From positions 62,001 to 126,000 of the forward strand of contig NZ_JALPKO010000008.1 of the NCBI RefSeq assembly GCF_023195885.1: a stretch of DNA of 64,000 nt, read 5' to 3'. The position numbers and the translations under genes were made by a program. The DNA comes from Methylonatrum kenyense (GTDB taxonomy: Bacteria; Pseudomonadota; Gammaproteobacteria; Nitrococcales; Aquisalimonadaceae). Positions 9,348 to 18,130 of this stretch are shown here, in pieces; position 1 is the stretch's first letter, and each line of letters starts with the position of its first letter. The notes below the pieces were generated by a model that had not been told where the DNA came from, did not search any database, and was given only the letters and a program-made list of their open reading frames with translations.

Positions 9348-9542
9348 TTTTCATCTGAACCCACATGAACGCGATCTTATTTAACCAGACTCACTCTGAA
9401 AATAAAAGCGCGGGCTTTAAAACCATTAGAACTTTTCGAAGACTCATGAATTATCCGGATTAATTACCGCCCTCCTGAACAGCCCTATAGGGTATGATCT
9501 TATCTGACTACAAAAACCCGCAAGGACACCAGAAAAGAAAAA

Positions 9543-10886
9543 TCAAAAATCCCGTCGACGTATTACACGCATCTTTCCGGATGCTTCACGTTCGATATGC
9601 TTTACCTCAGATACGTCGACTTGAACCGTATCCGAAAATGATTGCCTGAGTTTTTTTCGAAAAACATCACCAACCCTATCCACCGATTCGCTATTTGAAG
9701 AGACAATCTCCAAGTCGACTTTATCGGGGCTCGTCTGCGTAACGCGGACCCCGCTCACCGGTACGCCTGAATTTTTTAAATCCTCAAATATATAAAGAAA
9801 AAATTCGCCGTGAAATCTTTGCCCGAATTTATTGATAAGCACATCATATTCTCGACCTTGTATGGATTCCAATATTGGCAAATTTATTCCGCAGCGACAC
9901 TTACTTATTGTGCAAGTCGCGTAATCTTCCAAAGCGTAACGAATTACCGGCATAGCGAAGTTGTGAAGATCTGTTACAACAATTTGCCCAGACTCACCGG
10001 TTTTACAGGGCGAGCCGTCACTGCGCAGCGTTTCGACAATAAGACTGTCCGCATTAATGTGCAATGAGCCGTGCTCACATTCATGGGCGATTGTGCCTAC
10101 TTCCCCACACCCGTATTCATTGTAAACCCGAACACCGAACGCGCTTTCTATCTCCCTCCGATCGAAATCAGTGAGGGGTTCTGCTGTTGCAACAACCGCC
10201 TTAAGGCTGTCAGGCGCCGACAATCCTCGGGACACCATATATTCTGAAAACTCCCGTAGCATGGACACATAACCATACGCATATATCGGCCGGAAGCGGG
10301 AGAGTTGAGCATGATACCGGGCCAAGTCCTTGTCCGTGAATGAAAACGCAGAACAGCGAATCCGGCTGGCCACGAAGTCCGTAAGCCTTGCTTTTATTCT
10401 GGCCACCCGCCGATGGGGCAAGCCCCAAAACCTCACTTGCCGGTCGCCGGGTGAAACCCCTGCCCAGCCCATTCCTCTCCATGCCACGGCGAGCTCTACG
10501 CTCATTGCATGACGGGACTTCAGAAGGGTGACCGGGGCTCCTGTCGAGCCGCCGGTAGTTTTTCGGATTGCTCCGCGAGCATCCCTACCGGCTTTTAGCC
10601 GCCTAACGTGTTGCCTGACGTCCTGCTTTGCGAGCAAAGGCAGGCACGGCAAGTCATTCAAGGAGGAAAGTCGGGATTCAGTCACGGCAGCGTAGTATTC
10701 GGTGCTTGACTTGGCATGCCCTAACAGCTGGTTTAGGTGGGCAAGTTGCCACGCCTCCAGCTCCGCCGCTACCCAATACTGCCGTTCCAGGCAAGCTTCA
10801 AGCTCCTTCCTGTAGGGCGTACGCTGTAGTAACGCCGCAAAATCATAAAAAAACCGACCTAGGACCATCTGATTACCCGACAACAT
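9543..10886 (-). CDS. CapK/phenylacetate-CoA-ligase-like adenylate-forming enzyme
   Basis: A 447-residue member of the ANL superfamily in its CapK/PaaK branch. The AMP-binding P-loop is TTGGSTGAP (about residues 110-118). The adenine/acid block is 'VYNEYGCGEVGTIAHECEHG', followed by 'IVVTDLHNFAMPVIRYALED' and a C-terminal 'EREASGKMRVIRRRDF' that carries the mobile-lid Lys region. Such enzymes activate a carboxylic acid as an acyl-adenylate and often pass it to a thiol. CapK-like genes recur in surface-polysaccharide loci, where the substrate is usually unknown. A link to the acyl-glycine made by the nearby synthase is possible but there is no direct evidence. The start could also be the internal Met7. 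Confidence 0.75.
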   Translation of the reverse strand: MLSGNQMVLGRFFYDFAALLQRTPYRKELEACLERQYWVAAELEAWQLAHLNQLLGHAKSSTEYYAAVTESRLSSLNDLPCLPLLAKQDVRQHVRRLKAGRDARGAIRKTTGGSTGAPVTLLKSRHAMSVELAVAWRGMGWAGVSPGDRQVRFWGLPHRRVARIKARLTDFVASRIRCSAFSFTDKDLARYHAQLSRFRPIYAYGYVSMLREFSEYMVSRGLSAPDSLKAVVATAEPLTDFDRREIESAFGVRVYNEYGCGEVGTIAHECEHGSLHINADSLIVETLRSDGSPCKTGESGQIVVTDLHNFAMPVIRYALEDYATCTISKCRCGINLPILESIQGREYDVLINKFGQRFHGEFFLYIFEDLKNSGVPVSGVRVTQTSPDKVDLEIVSSNSESVDRVGDVFRKKLRQSFSDTVQVDVSEVKHIEREASGKMRVIRRRDF

Positions 10887-10979
10887 GGCTGGAAACAGCC
10901 CTCTTCATTTCGATAATCCACAAACATGGTTTTAGCAAGGACAGTCGGCCACCTCACCGGAGAGCTTTACCGGTTACGC

Positions 10980-10997
10980 TTAAGGAAACACTGATTT
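10980..10997 (+). repeat. Half-site of the MITE-like element
   Basis: The sequence TTAAGGAAACACTGATTT matches the left end of the copy at 12517 (TTAAGGAAACACTGATCT) in 17 of 18 positions. No partner end is seen before the next gene, whose stop lies at 11016. It may be a solo end left after deletion, or a conserved target. Confidence 0.45.
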
Positions 10998-11015
10998 CTA
11001 TCATTAATAAAAAAC

Positions 11016-12206
11016 TCAAGAAAACAAATTTTGGCTCAATACCCGTGATTGGTAATCCGGCATGCGCAACTCACGAAGCCGGGAAAGGTTCGCGTTCATG
11101 ACCGCATACTGGTCTTTGGAGGTCGAGCGCACGAGATTGAGCACCTCCTCATGGGACATGCCTGCGTCAACCATCAGCCCGATACGGCCGACCTGGGAAT
11201 TCAAGGCCCTGAAGAGGGGGGAATCCATCGCGAGTAGAGGAACCCCCAATGCAATGCAATCCAGGAGCACCCCAGACGCTGTCAATTCATAATATTTACC
11301 TTGAAAAAGAAAGGCCGCAAGGTCGAGATTCCGGACTGCGTCAACGTATTCCCCGCGTGGAATACGCTCGCACGACGGCCATCTGTCGAGGTAGGCGAGG
11401 TAGTTCCTGGATGCATCCACCACGTCTTCATGCAAGCGCCCGACAATCTCGAACCGCAGATCATCGTATCCGGACTCCCGCGCATACTTCGCCATTTCGA
11501 GAAATCTGAACAGGCCTTTCTGCGGGGAACACAGGCCCAGCAAACCGATGCGTACCCGCCCTCCTGCCCGCAGTTTTCTCGGCTCGGGAGGATCCAGCAG
11601 GTCCGGTGGCAGCGGATGGGGAAGCACGCCGATCCGCGCGGCAACCGCCTCATCCTTTAAGGCGACGGCAGCCCGAATCGATTCCTCAAGCACGGCGAAG
11701 CGTATGTCCCTCGGTGCGCCTACTATTGCCGACCGCAACGAGAGCAGTGGGTGCGACAAATAAAATTTACGCTGTCTCACAGCATCGGCCAGGCCCGCGT
11801 GGAATATCGCGAGGGTTGGAGGAAGCCCACCTCTGGCGACGCGGGCTCGTAGCGCCCAAAGCAATTCCCGTGTGACGGAGGAAAGGATGAGGCGCTCCGG
11901 GGATTCATCCCGCAAGATATGGCGCAGTGTGCCAGCGAACCCCCAATCGCCGGCCAGCCGCCTTGCTCCAGTGGCCCTCCGCTCGGCAACGTCAACCGGC
12001 AGAAAGCGAATCCGCGAGGTGTCGGTGATGGCTGCTCGTATTGCTCGCAGGTGCGCGGATTCCGCGGCGAAGAGTATTGTGTGCCCCGGGAATGCCGCGA
12101 GACACATCAGCAATAACGAGGCGTTAAACGGCTGGTGCTCCTCCCCGCATCGCATCGGCTCAGCAACAAGCACCGACCGGCCGGAAGATTCACTGGCGCC
12201 GCTCAC
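11016..12206 (-). CDS. Glycosyltransferase, GT4-like
   Basis: A 396-residue GT-B-like protein. The donor domain has 'VRIGLLGLCSPQKGLFRFLE' (the strand and Lys turn that contact the donor phosphate), then 'RFEIVGRLHEDV', and 'ELTASGVLLDCIALGVPLLA', the place of the usual ExxxxxxxE block. The N-terminal half resembles acceptor domains of GT4 enzymes but with no sharp signature. Expected role: sugar transfer in the cytoplasm within the glycan pathway. The gene is high in GC, unlike the two genes downstream on the same strand, and a half-copy of the MITE-like element lies in the gap to the next of them. Substrate is unknown. Confidence 0.72.
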   Translation of the reverse strand: MSGASESSGRSVLVAEPMRCGEEHQPFNASLLLMCLAAFPGHTILFAAESAHLRAIRAAITDTSRIRFLPVDVAERRATGARRLAGDWGFAGTLRHILRDESPERLILSSVTRELLWALRARVARGGLPPTLAIFHAGLADAVRQRKFYLSHPLLSLRSAIVGAPRDIRFAVLEESIRAAVALKDEAVAARIGVLPHPLPPDLLDPPEPRKLRAGGRVRIGLLGLCSPQKGLFRFLEMAKYARESGYDDLRFEIVGRLHEDVVDASRNYLAYLDRWPSCERIPRGEYVDAVRNLDLAAFLFQGKYYELTASGVLLDCIALGVPLLAMDSPLFRALNSQVGRIGLMVDAGMSHEEVLNLVRSTSKDQYAVMNANLSRLRELRMPDYQSRVLSQNLFS

Positions 12207-12916
12207 GGTGCCGTACCGAAACGTTCAACCGCGGTGGCGCCAGGTAATTGCACTCGTTTTCCCTCACAAGCTGCTGAGCCGGCAACGCCAGAAAAGTCGA
12301 TCATTAAGCCGTTCGTACCGCGTCAAAGGGACCAGAACGAGGTCGATTGTGCCATTTATCTGCCGCGGTTTTTAATCTGCTCGACGATTGAACGAAATGG
12401 GGCTGCAAGACCCGTTTAGTAACCCGAGGCTTTGTGCATAACCACTCTCCAGGAAACAGGTTAACAGCGCCCAAACCTCCATCACAGTTTTTTGGTCAGT
12501 TCGTACCTTTGGTCTGTTAAGGAAACACTGATCTATTCGCGCGCCTGCGTTGGCGTCCGCATTTTTCCGAGGCGCGGCGCGCTCCGCAGCGCCGCAGTCG
12601 GGAAAAACGCGCCCCAATCCGAAGGATCCGGCCGGTTTTGGGCCAGCGACGGTTAAATCCGTGTTTGCTTGCGCGACTCGCGACTACGGCTGAAAAATGA
12701 TTTCGAGACCGGGTTCGCCAACGTTCCGGCCACCGAAACATGGTGCTACTTTTAGGATTGTGGGCACTGTGACCGAAGCGCGGGAACCGTCACCCCGGCT
12801 TTCACGGAACATTCGGGATTCAACCAGGGTGATGAACCGGTCGAGCACGATGTGTCCGATAGCTACGGCGCTAAAAACAATGGCCGGTTGGCCAAGACGA
12901 CGGGTGGAAAATCAAG
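12207..12916. other. Divergent intergenic region between a glycosyltransferase and the thioesterase gene
   Basis: 710 bases between a minus-strand and a plus-strand gene. It holds the second copy of the MITE-like element (12517-12670). No protein-like frame was found. It must contain the promoters for the minus-strand glycosyltransferase at 12206 and for the plus-strand thioesterase/phosphopantetheinyl transferase genes. I see no reliable -35/-10 pair. Confidence 0.5.
12517..12670. repeat. MITE-like inverted-repeat element, copy 2
   Basis: About 154 bases. The left end is TTAAGGAAACACTGATCTA (12517-12535). The right end, read on the minus strand, is AAGCAAACACGGATTTAA, an imperfect mirror. 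Inside are CCGCATTTTTCC (12557-12568) and GGAAAAACGCG (12601-12611), matching the inner stem of the copy at 5660-5943. The sequence between (12569-12600) is a GC-rich potential stem. It carries no coding sequence. Confidence 0.6.
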
Positions 12917-13717
12917 ATGAGCCCCACCACAGGCACGGATATTGGCGCGGGGAACTCGGCGGGCAAAGACTTTACCCTGCAAAACGACCTCGACAGTTGG
13001 GTGTTCGCTTCGAGCGAAGGCGCCGACATCGACCTCTACTGCCTTCCCCCGGCGGGCGCTGGCGCCGCGACCTACCGGACATGGCCGGAGGTTTTACCCA
13101 GGCACATCGGGGTCCATCGGATTCAGCCACCGGGACGGGAGAACCGATACCGCGAACCTTGTTGTGAAAACATCACGGATTATGTTGCCGCCGTATGCGG
13201 ACTTATCGAAAGAACACCTGACCGGCCATTCGCCCTATTTGGCCACAGCATGGGCGCCATGATCGCCTACGAGGTTGCGATTCGGCTGCGCCAACGAACA
13301 GGCCGCCAGCCGGAGCACCTTTTTGTGTCGGCCTTCATCAGTCCTCGGACACCACGACCGGAACCAATTCACGAATTGCCTGATGAGGAGTTTCTTCGAC
13401 AGTTGCGCATTCGCTACGACGGAATCCCGGAGGAACTGCTCCAGTATCCCGAGGTTCTTGAACTGATGCTGCCCATCGTCAGAGCCGACCTTGCGTTGAT
13501 CTCGACATACGACTATCGCCCAAACGCTCCCCTGACTTGCCCAATCACGGTGCTGGGCGGCCGCTCCGACCCCTGGATCAACGAGGACCAGCTCGAGGAC
13601 TGGCAGCATGTCACTACGGTTCCGCTTTCCCGACACCTACTACCCGGAGGGCATTTCTACCTCAACTCCGCATCCTCCGAGGTGCTGCGGATCATTGACC
13701 AGACGCTGCGGCAATGA
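12917..13717 (+). CDS. Type II thioesterase (PKS/NRPS editing)
   Basis: A 266-residue alpha/beta hydrolase of the GrsT/RifR type II thioesterase family. 'YCLPPAGAGAATYRTW' is the family's first strand and oxyanion region. The catalytic Ser is in GHSMGA (Ser111), Asp in GGRSDPW (Asp218) and His in GGHFYL (His246). These free-standing enzymes remove stalled or wrong acyl groups from carrier proteins, and some release the product. It overlaps the phosphopantetheinyl transferase gene as ATGA (13714-13717), so both helpers are made together. It presumably serves the megasynthase at 18960-62543, which has no classical thioesterase domain of its own. The start is the ATG at 12917, preceded by a weak GGTGG. 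Confidence 0.9.
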   Translation: MSPTTGTDIGAGNSAGKDFTLQNDLDSWVFASSEGADIDLYCLPPAGAGAATYRTWPEVLPRHIGVHRIQPPGRENRYREPCCENITDYVAAVCGLIERTPDRPFALFGHSMGAMIAYEVAIRLRQRTGRQPEHLFVSAFISPRTPRPEPIHELPDEEFLRQLRIRYDGIPEELLQYPEVLELMLPIVRADLALISTYDYRPNAPLTCPITVLGGRSDPWINEDQLEDWQHVTTVPLSRHLLPGGHFYLNSASSEVLRIIDQTLRQ

Positions 13718-14397
13718 GCCTGTGCATAGACTTGGCGGATACCCCGCTTTCCGACGCGTTATCCCGTCTGAACCAGCGGCTGCCTGGTGATCTGTGTCTG
13801 TTGCACGCACCAGTCCTCGACAGGTGGCGGGAAACCTTTGATGTCGAACGTCAGTTCGTGGAAAAGGCCGTCGAAAAACGTCGAAGGGAGTTTTCAACGG
13901 GCCGATGGTTGGCGCGGCAGGGCCTCAAGCGCCTCGGCATCCCGCCACAAGCGATACCGAGCGGCGCGATGCGGGAGCCCCTGTGGCCACCGGCGATGGT
14001 CGGAAGCCTGACCCACTCCGGGTTGGTGTGCGCCTTCATAGGAGGACTTTCCAGCAACTACGATAGCGTGGGACTGGATCTGGAGTTGTCGCCGGCGCCA
14101 ACCCCGGAACTCGCCCACCTGATCCTCTCACGATCTGAACCGCCGGCTTACCGCGAATCGAATACGCTACGGCTGGTGTTCAGTGCCAAGGAGGCCGTCT
14201 ACAAGTGCCTGTATCCAGTCTGCCGCAGGCTATTCGATTTCCACGACATTGTCCTGGCCATCGACTTCCCGGCACGCTCGTTTACCGCACATCCGCAAAA
14301 CGAGATGCGTGCATCGGAAGCAGTGGAACGGGGTCACGGCATTTTTGAGTCCTGGGATGGAGGTGTGATGACCCTGTTCACGTTACCGAGGGCTTGA
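13714..14397 (+). CDS. 4'-phosphopantetheinyl transferase (Sfp/EntD type)
   Basis: A 227-residue enzyme that attaches the phosphopantetheine arm from coenzyme A to the conserved Ser of acyl and peptidyl carrier domains. Family motifs are intact: 'RRREFSTGR' (about 56-64), 'GSLTHS' (97-102), the Mg-binding 'VGLDLE' (Asp122, Glu124) and 'FSAKEAVYK' (156-164). The layout fits the EntD-like subgroup. The eight carrier domains encoded at 18960-62543 are the obvious clients. It is coupled to the thioesterase gene by a 4-base overlap. The gene following after 75 bases is a glycosyltransferase. Confidence 0.93.
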   Translation: MSLCIDLADTPLSDALSRLNQRLPGDLCLLHAPVLDRWRETFDVERQFVEKAVEKRRREFSTGRWLARQGLKRLGIPPQAIPSGAMREPLWPPAMVGSLTHSGLVCAFIGGLSSNYDSVGLDLELSPAPTPELAHLILSRSEPPAYRESNTLRLVFSAKEAVYKCLYPVCRRLFDFHDIVLAIDFPARSFTAHPQNEMRASEAVERGHGIFESWDGGVMTLFTLPRA

Positions 14398-14472
14398 AAC
14401 GAATCACCAGCCGTTTCTTCGAACACGTGGAGTACTAGGTGTGAATGCCGGAGCGGCAACTGGAGACCAGCC

Positions 14473-15477
14473 ATGAGGGAACTTTCACCTGTCCTTCTGT
14501 TTGCCTACAACAGGCCCGAACATACCGAACGCACCCTGAAAGCGCTGGCGGATAACGCACTGGCTATCCATTCCCGACTTGTCATTTTCTGCGATGGCCC
14601 GCGCACCAGGAACGAGGCGGAAAACACCCGTCGCGTCCGTGAAATCGCGCGCCAGGCAGAAGGGTTTCGCAGCGTGCAAGTGGTCGAGCGACCATCCAAC
14701 CTCGGCCTGGCGCAATCGATCATTTCCGGCGTAACAGAGGTGCTCGAGGCTCATGACACGGTGATCGTATTGGAGGATGACCTTATTACATCCCCTTTCT
14801 TCCTGCAGTACATGAACGAGGCGCTGCAGCTTTATGCGGATGACGAGCAGGTGCTCAGTGTCTGCGGGTATACGTTCCCGGTTTCCGGGCAACTTCCGGA
14901 GACGTTTTTCCTGCCTGGCGCGTTTTGCTGGGGTTGGGCCACCTGGCGACGGGCATGGACGCTGTACGAACACGATGCGGAGAAACTGCTGGCCGAAATC
15001 ATTCGCAGGAACCTCATCTACGAGTTCGATTTCCGGGGAACCGACCCCCTTGCCAAGATCCTGCAGATGACGGTAAACCGGGATGCCCGGGCCGATTCCT
15101 GGGCTACGCGCTGGATGGGGACGGCCTGCATCCATGGCAAGATGACGCTCTACCCGGGTCGGTCGCTGGTGGAGAACGCGGGCTTCGACGGTTCCGGTCG
15201 CCACGCCAACCATGAGCGCCGTTTCGATACGCCCCTCGCGGACCGTTCACCCCGGGTCGAACGCCTGCCCCTGGAAGTGAACGAGAACGTGGTGCGTCAG
15301 CATAGGAACCTTTTCCGGCAATGGCGTATCGGCGACGACATCGCCTCCAGGCTCTACTACCGCATCGCCGCCCTGCTGCCGGCCGCGGCGGAAAAGTACC
15401 TCTACACGCGTCTTGTCCGTCGCCGACTCAGGCGCCAGGCCACGGCCGCGATTGCCCGCGTGATCGACGGTCACTGA
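14473..15477 (+). CDS. Glycosyltransferase family 2
   Basis: A 334-residue GT-A type protein. It starts 'PVLLFAYNRPEHTERTLKAL', has the metal-binding acidic motif in 'VIVLEDDLITSPFFLQYM', and a following 'GAFCWGWATWRRAW' typical of a GT2 subgroup in glycan loci. There are no membrane helices. It should use a nucleotide-sugar in the cytoplasm. Its position directly after the thioesterase and phosphopantetheinyl transferase genes, on the same strand, makes it a candidate to glycosylate the polyketide or a lipid-linked partner. That link is from position only. Confidence 0.8.
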   Translation: MRELSPVLLFAYNRPEHTERTLKALADNALAIHSRLVIFCDGPRTRNEAENTRRVREIARQAEGFRSVQVVERPSNLGLAQSIISGVTEVLEAHDTVIVLEDDLITSPFFLQYMNEALQLYADDEQVLSVCGYTFPVSGQLPETFFLPGAFCWGWATWRRAWTLYEHDAEKLLAEIIRRNLIYEFDFRGTDPLAKILQMTVNRDARADSWATRWMGTACIHGKMTLYPGRSLVENAGFDGSGRHANHERRFDTPLADRSPRVERLPLEVNENVVRQHRNLFRQWRIGDDIASRLYYRIAALLPAAAEKYLYTRLVRRRLRRQATAAIARVIDGH

Positions 15478-15589
15478 GCGAAACACCCTCTCCGGAACAA
15501 CGCGCCGCCGATTCATCGGGCATTGGCCGGAAGGAGCACGAACTATATTTGGACGTACGTATGGAAGCGGTCGCCAGGAACACAACGCC

Positions 15590-16573
15590 ATGAACAAACC
15601 ATACACCTCAACTTTCCGTGGCACGTTGGCGGTTTTACTCGGCACAATCCTTTGCTGGACCACCGGGCTGACCGCAGGAGACAACCTCGGGTCCATCGCG
15701 ATCGGCGTCATGGGCGACAGCAATTCCGATGAGTATCGGGCCGACGACAACCGCGGCGGCGCGTTCTCCGAAGTCACCTTAAACTGGGTAGAAATCATGC
15801 AACGGACCCGCGACGTGGATTTCGGACCCTGGGGCAACCGAAGGGAGCCACGGCGCACGGGTTACGCCTACAACTGGGCACGCTCCGGAGCACGAGCGGC
15901 GGACCTGGACCCACAGGCCCGGGGCCTGGCCCGGCAGGTTCGGGCCGGTGATGTGGACTACGTGCTAATCCACATCGGTACCAACGATTTCCATCCCAAC
16001 AGCTCGTACGGGGACGTCTATCACGGTCGGGTTTCCGGCACGGAACTGGAACAGAAAATCCTACAGATCACCTCGGATATTCGTTCGGCCATTTCCCTGG
16101 TCAGGCGCGAAGGCGCCAACGTGGTGGTCACGGGCGTCCCGGACCCCGGCTTGTATCCCGAATTCCAGCAGATCTACCCGGACGCACAGCAGCGCCAATC
16201 GGTTAGCAATGCCATCGACCGAATCAACGACTCACTGGCCGCGGACGCCGAGCACGATCCGCGCATCACCTATGTGGACATGGACGTCATCGCAGACGAA
16301 ATCATGGCCCGCGCCGACGACGGAAGCAGCTACATACTGGTGGGCAACCAGCGCATCAGCAGGACCGCGCGGAGCAATGACCCCTCGCATCTGCAACTCG
16401 ACGACAACGCGGGTCACGGTGGCACAGTGGTAAACGGACTGTTGGCCAACACCCTGTTCATCACCCCGCTCAACGAGAGTTTCGGACTGGATATTCCGCA
16501 ACTCAGCGATGAGGAAATCCTGTGTATCGCCGGACTAAAGGAGGAGTCCGCTTGTGCGACGTCGCCAGAGTGA
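15590..16573 (+). CDS. Secreted SGNH/GDSL-type hydrolase
   Basis: A 327-residue protein with a signal peptide (about residues 1-28). Block I is 'GVMGDSNSDEY' (catalytic Ser44), the Gly block is 'YNWARSGARA', the Asn block is 'HIGTNDF' (Asn132), and the Asp/His block is 'DPSHLQL' (Asp264, His267). All SGNH catalytic residues are therefore present. These enzymes are esterases or O-acetyl/acyl-esterases, often acting on carbohydrate esters outside the cytoplasm. Here it could remove or transfer acyl groups on the exported glycan or glycolipid. It lies 112 bases after the GT2 and converges on the flippase gene; I see no clear terminator in that 60-base gap. Confidence 0.82.
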   Translation: MNKPYTSTFRGTLAVLLGTILCWTTGLTAGDNLGSIAIGVMGDSNSDEYRADDNRGGAFSEVTLNWVEIMQRTRDVDFGPWGNRREPRRTGYAYNWARSGARAADLDPQARGLARQVRAGDVDYVLIHIGTNDFHPNSSYGDVYHGRVSGTELEQKILQITSDIRSAISLVRREGANVVVTGVPDPGLYPEFQQIYPDAQQRQSVSNAIDRINDSLAADAEHDPRITYVDMDVIADEIMARADDGSSYILVGNQRISRTARSNDPSHLQLDDNAGHGGTVVNGLLANTLFITPLNESFGLDIPQLSDEEILCIAGLKEESACATSPE

Positions 16574-16633
16574 CACCCCCACCTGCTCAAAGCCAGCCGA
16601 TAAAGACATCCAGACTTTGCGCTGCCGATGGCT

Positions 16634-18130
16634 CTAATCCGCCTGGCGCCGCAGGATCCCCTTGACCAGCTTGGTCAATCCCAGCCGGCCGCGGGCCCTC
16701 CAGGGGACCAGGGTGAAAAACACCAGAAAGGTAAGGAGCTTCAAGGTGGTTATCGAGAAATCGGCCAGCACATCGCCACTGGCACCACCTGGCAAGAATT
16801 CGAGCAGCAGCAGCAGCAGACAGGCGAACGCGAACGGCGCGTAAACGTCAGCGAGAAAACGCCAGACTTCGCCGATCGACTGCTGCATGGCCCGCAACAC
16901 GTGGAAGATGATCACCACACTGAAGGCCAGATGGGTCGCCGCGGTGCCCAGCGCAACTCCCCCGATTCCGTAGCCCAGGCTGATCAGGCCATAACTGAGC
17001 ACCGCATTCAACGCGACCGCTCCCAGCGTGAGCAGCAGCATGCTGCGTTCCCGGTTTAGGGCTACGCACAACATCAGCGGCATGACCGCCACGCAGTAGA
17101 AGAAGGCTCCCAGGATCAGAATCCTGGTCACCGTTATTGCCGGCACGTACTCAGGCAGCGCATACAGGATAGGCAGGTGAACCAACAGGAAGGCGGCACC
17201 CACCAGGTAGGGCATCAGATAGGCCACTAGCAGGGTCGGCCGGACCAGGTAATCCCGCAACTCGCGTACATCGTCGCTCTGGCCAGCCTTCTCCATCAGG
17301 CGAGGGAAAAAAATCGCCCCGAAGACATCCGACAGGGCCATGTAGATCAGCGAACTGACCAGTACGGCCAAACCGAAAAAGCCCAGCATCTCCCGGGGCA
17401 AGCGGGCCGCAATGATGATCTGGTCCACGCTTTTCAACAGCAGGAAACCCAGCCCTGTCAGCATCACCGGTAAACCGATCCGCACCAGCGGCCACAGGAC
17501 ACCGGGTGAGAAACGCAGCCGCGGCAGCGTTCGAACCGCCAGGTAAAGGTATGCGCAGGTTACGGCCTGAGCGAGCAACAGCCCGATAAGCAGACCGCGC
17601 AGACTCATGAAATAGACCAGCAGCACGCCCAGCCCCGCAGCCAGGAAATCATGCATGATCCTGGATTTCCCCAGCACGAAACCCTTTTTCTCGGCCACCA
17701 CCAGTACGCTGTAGAAAGTACGAAACTTGTCCAGGGCGATATGCAGGGCAAGGAAGATGACGAAGTCCACATAAATCTGACGATGGCCCGCGGCCGCCAT
17801 CCAGGCGGCAGCACCGAGCAGCAGGACACCGGCTGCAGCCGCGTACAGGGCGTTGGCGCCAAACACTGTGCCGATCACGAGATCCACTCTCCCCGGATCG
17901 TTGCGGCCACGGTGAAACGAGATCTCCTTGCGCAAGGCATCGAAGGTGCCGCCGTGGGAGAAGACCTCATAGCGGGTGATGAGACCGAAGATGGTGCGCA
18001 GGCCGTAAAGTGCAGGGCCAAGCAGTGCCGCCGTGACGACACCCCCCAGGAACTTGAAAAAGATGGCCAGGTAGGAAGCGAGATAGATGAACAGCGACTC
18101 GCGGAACAAGCCGTGTCCGGTCGCGTTCAC
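16634..18130 (-). CDS. MOP-superfamily flippase, last gene of the PKS-NRPS operon
   Basis: A 498-residue protein with 12 or more hydrophobic helices. The N-terminus 'FLGGVVTAALLGPALYGLRT' and the later 'IGLPVMLTGLGFLLLKSVDQ' are typical of Wzx/polysaccharide-transport flippases. Such proteins flip lipid-linked saccharides, and relatives flip other amphipathic lipids. The start is GTG (18128-18130), overlapping the hydrolase stop as GTGA, so it is coupled to the hydrolase and through it to the NRPS. This makes it the natural export candidate for the product of the assembly line. No ABC, RND or MFS drug exporter is encoded in the window. Confidence 0.85.
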   Translation of the reverse strand: MNATGHGLFRESLFIYLASYLAIFFKFLGGVVTAALLGPALYGLRTIFGLITRYEVFSHGGTFDALRKEISFHRGRNDPGRVDLVIGTVFGANALYAAAAGVLLLGAAAWMAAAGHRQIYVDFVIFLALHIALDKFRTFYSVLVVAEKKGFVLGKSRIMHDFLAAGLGVLLVYFMSLRGLLIGLLLAQAVTCAYLYLAVRTLPRLRFSPGVLWPLVRIGLPVMLTGLGFLLLKSVDQIIIAARLPREMLGFFGLAVLVSSLIYMALSDVFGAIFFPRLMEKAGQSDDVRELRDYLVRPTLLVAYLMPYLVGAAFLLVHLPILYALPEYVPAITVTRILILGAFFYCVAVMPLMLCVALNRERSMLLLTLGAVALNAVLSYGLISLGYGIGGVALGTAATHLAFSVVIIFHVLRAMQQSIGEVWRFLADVYAPFAFACLLLLLLEFLPGGASGDVLADFSITTLKLLTFLVFFTLVPWRARGRLGLTKLVKGILRRQAD

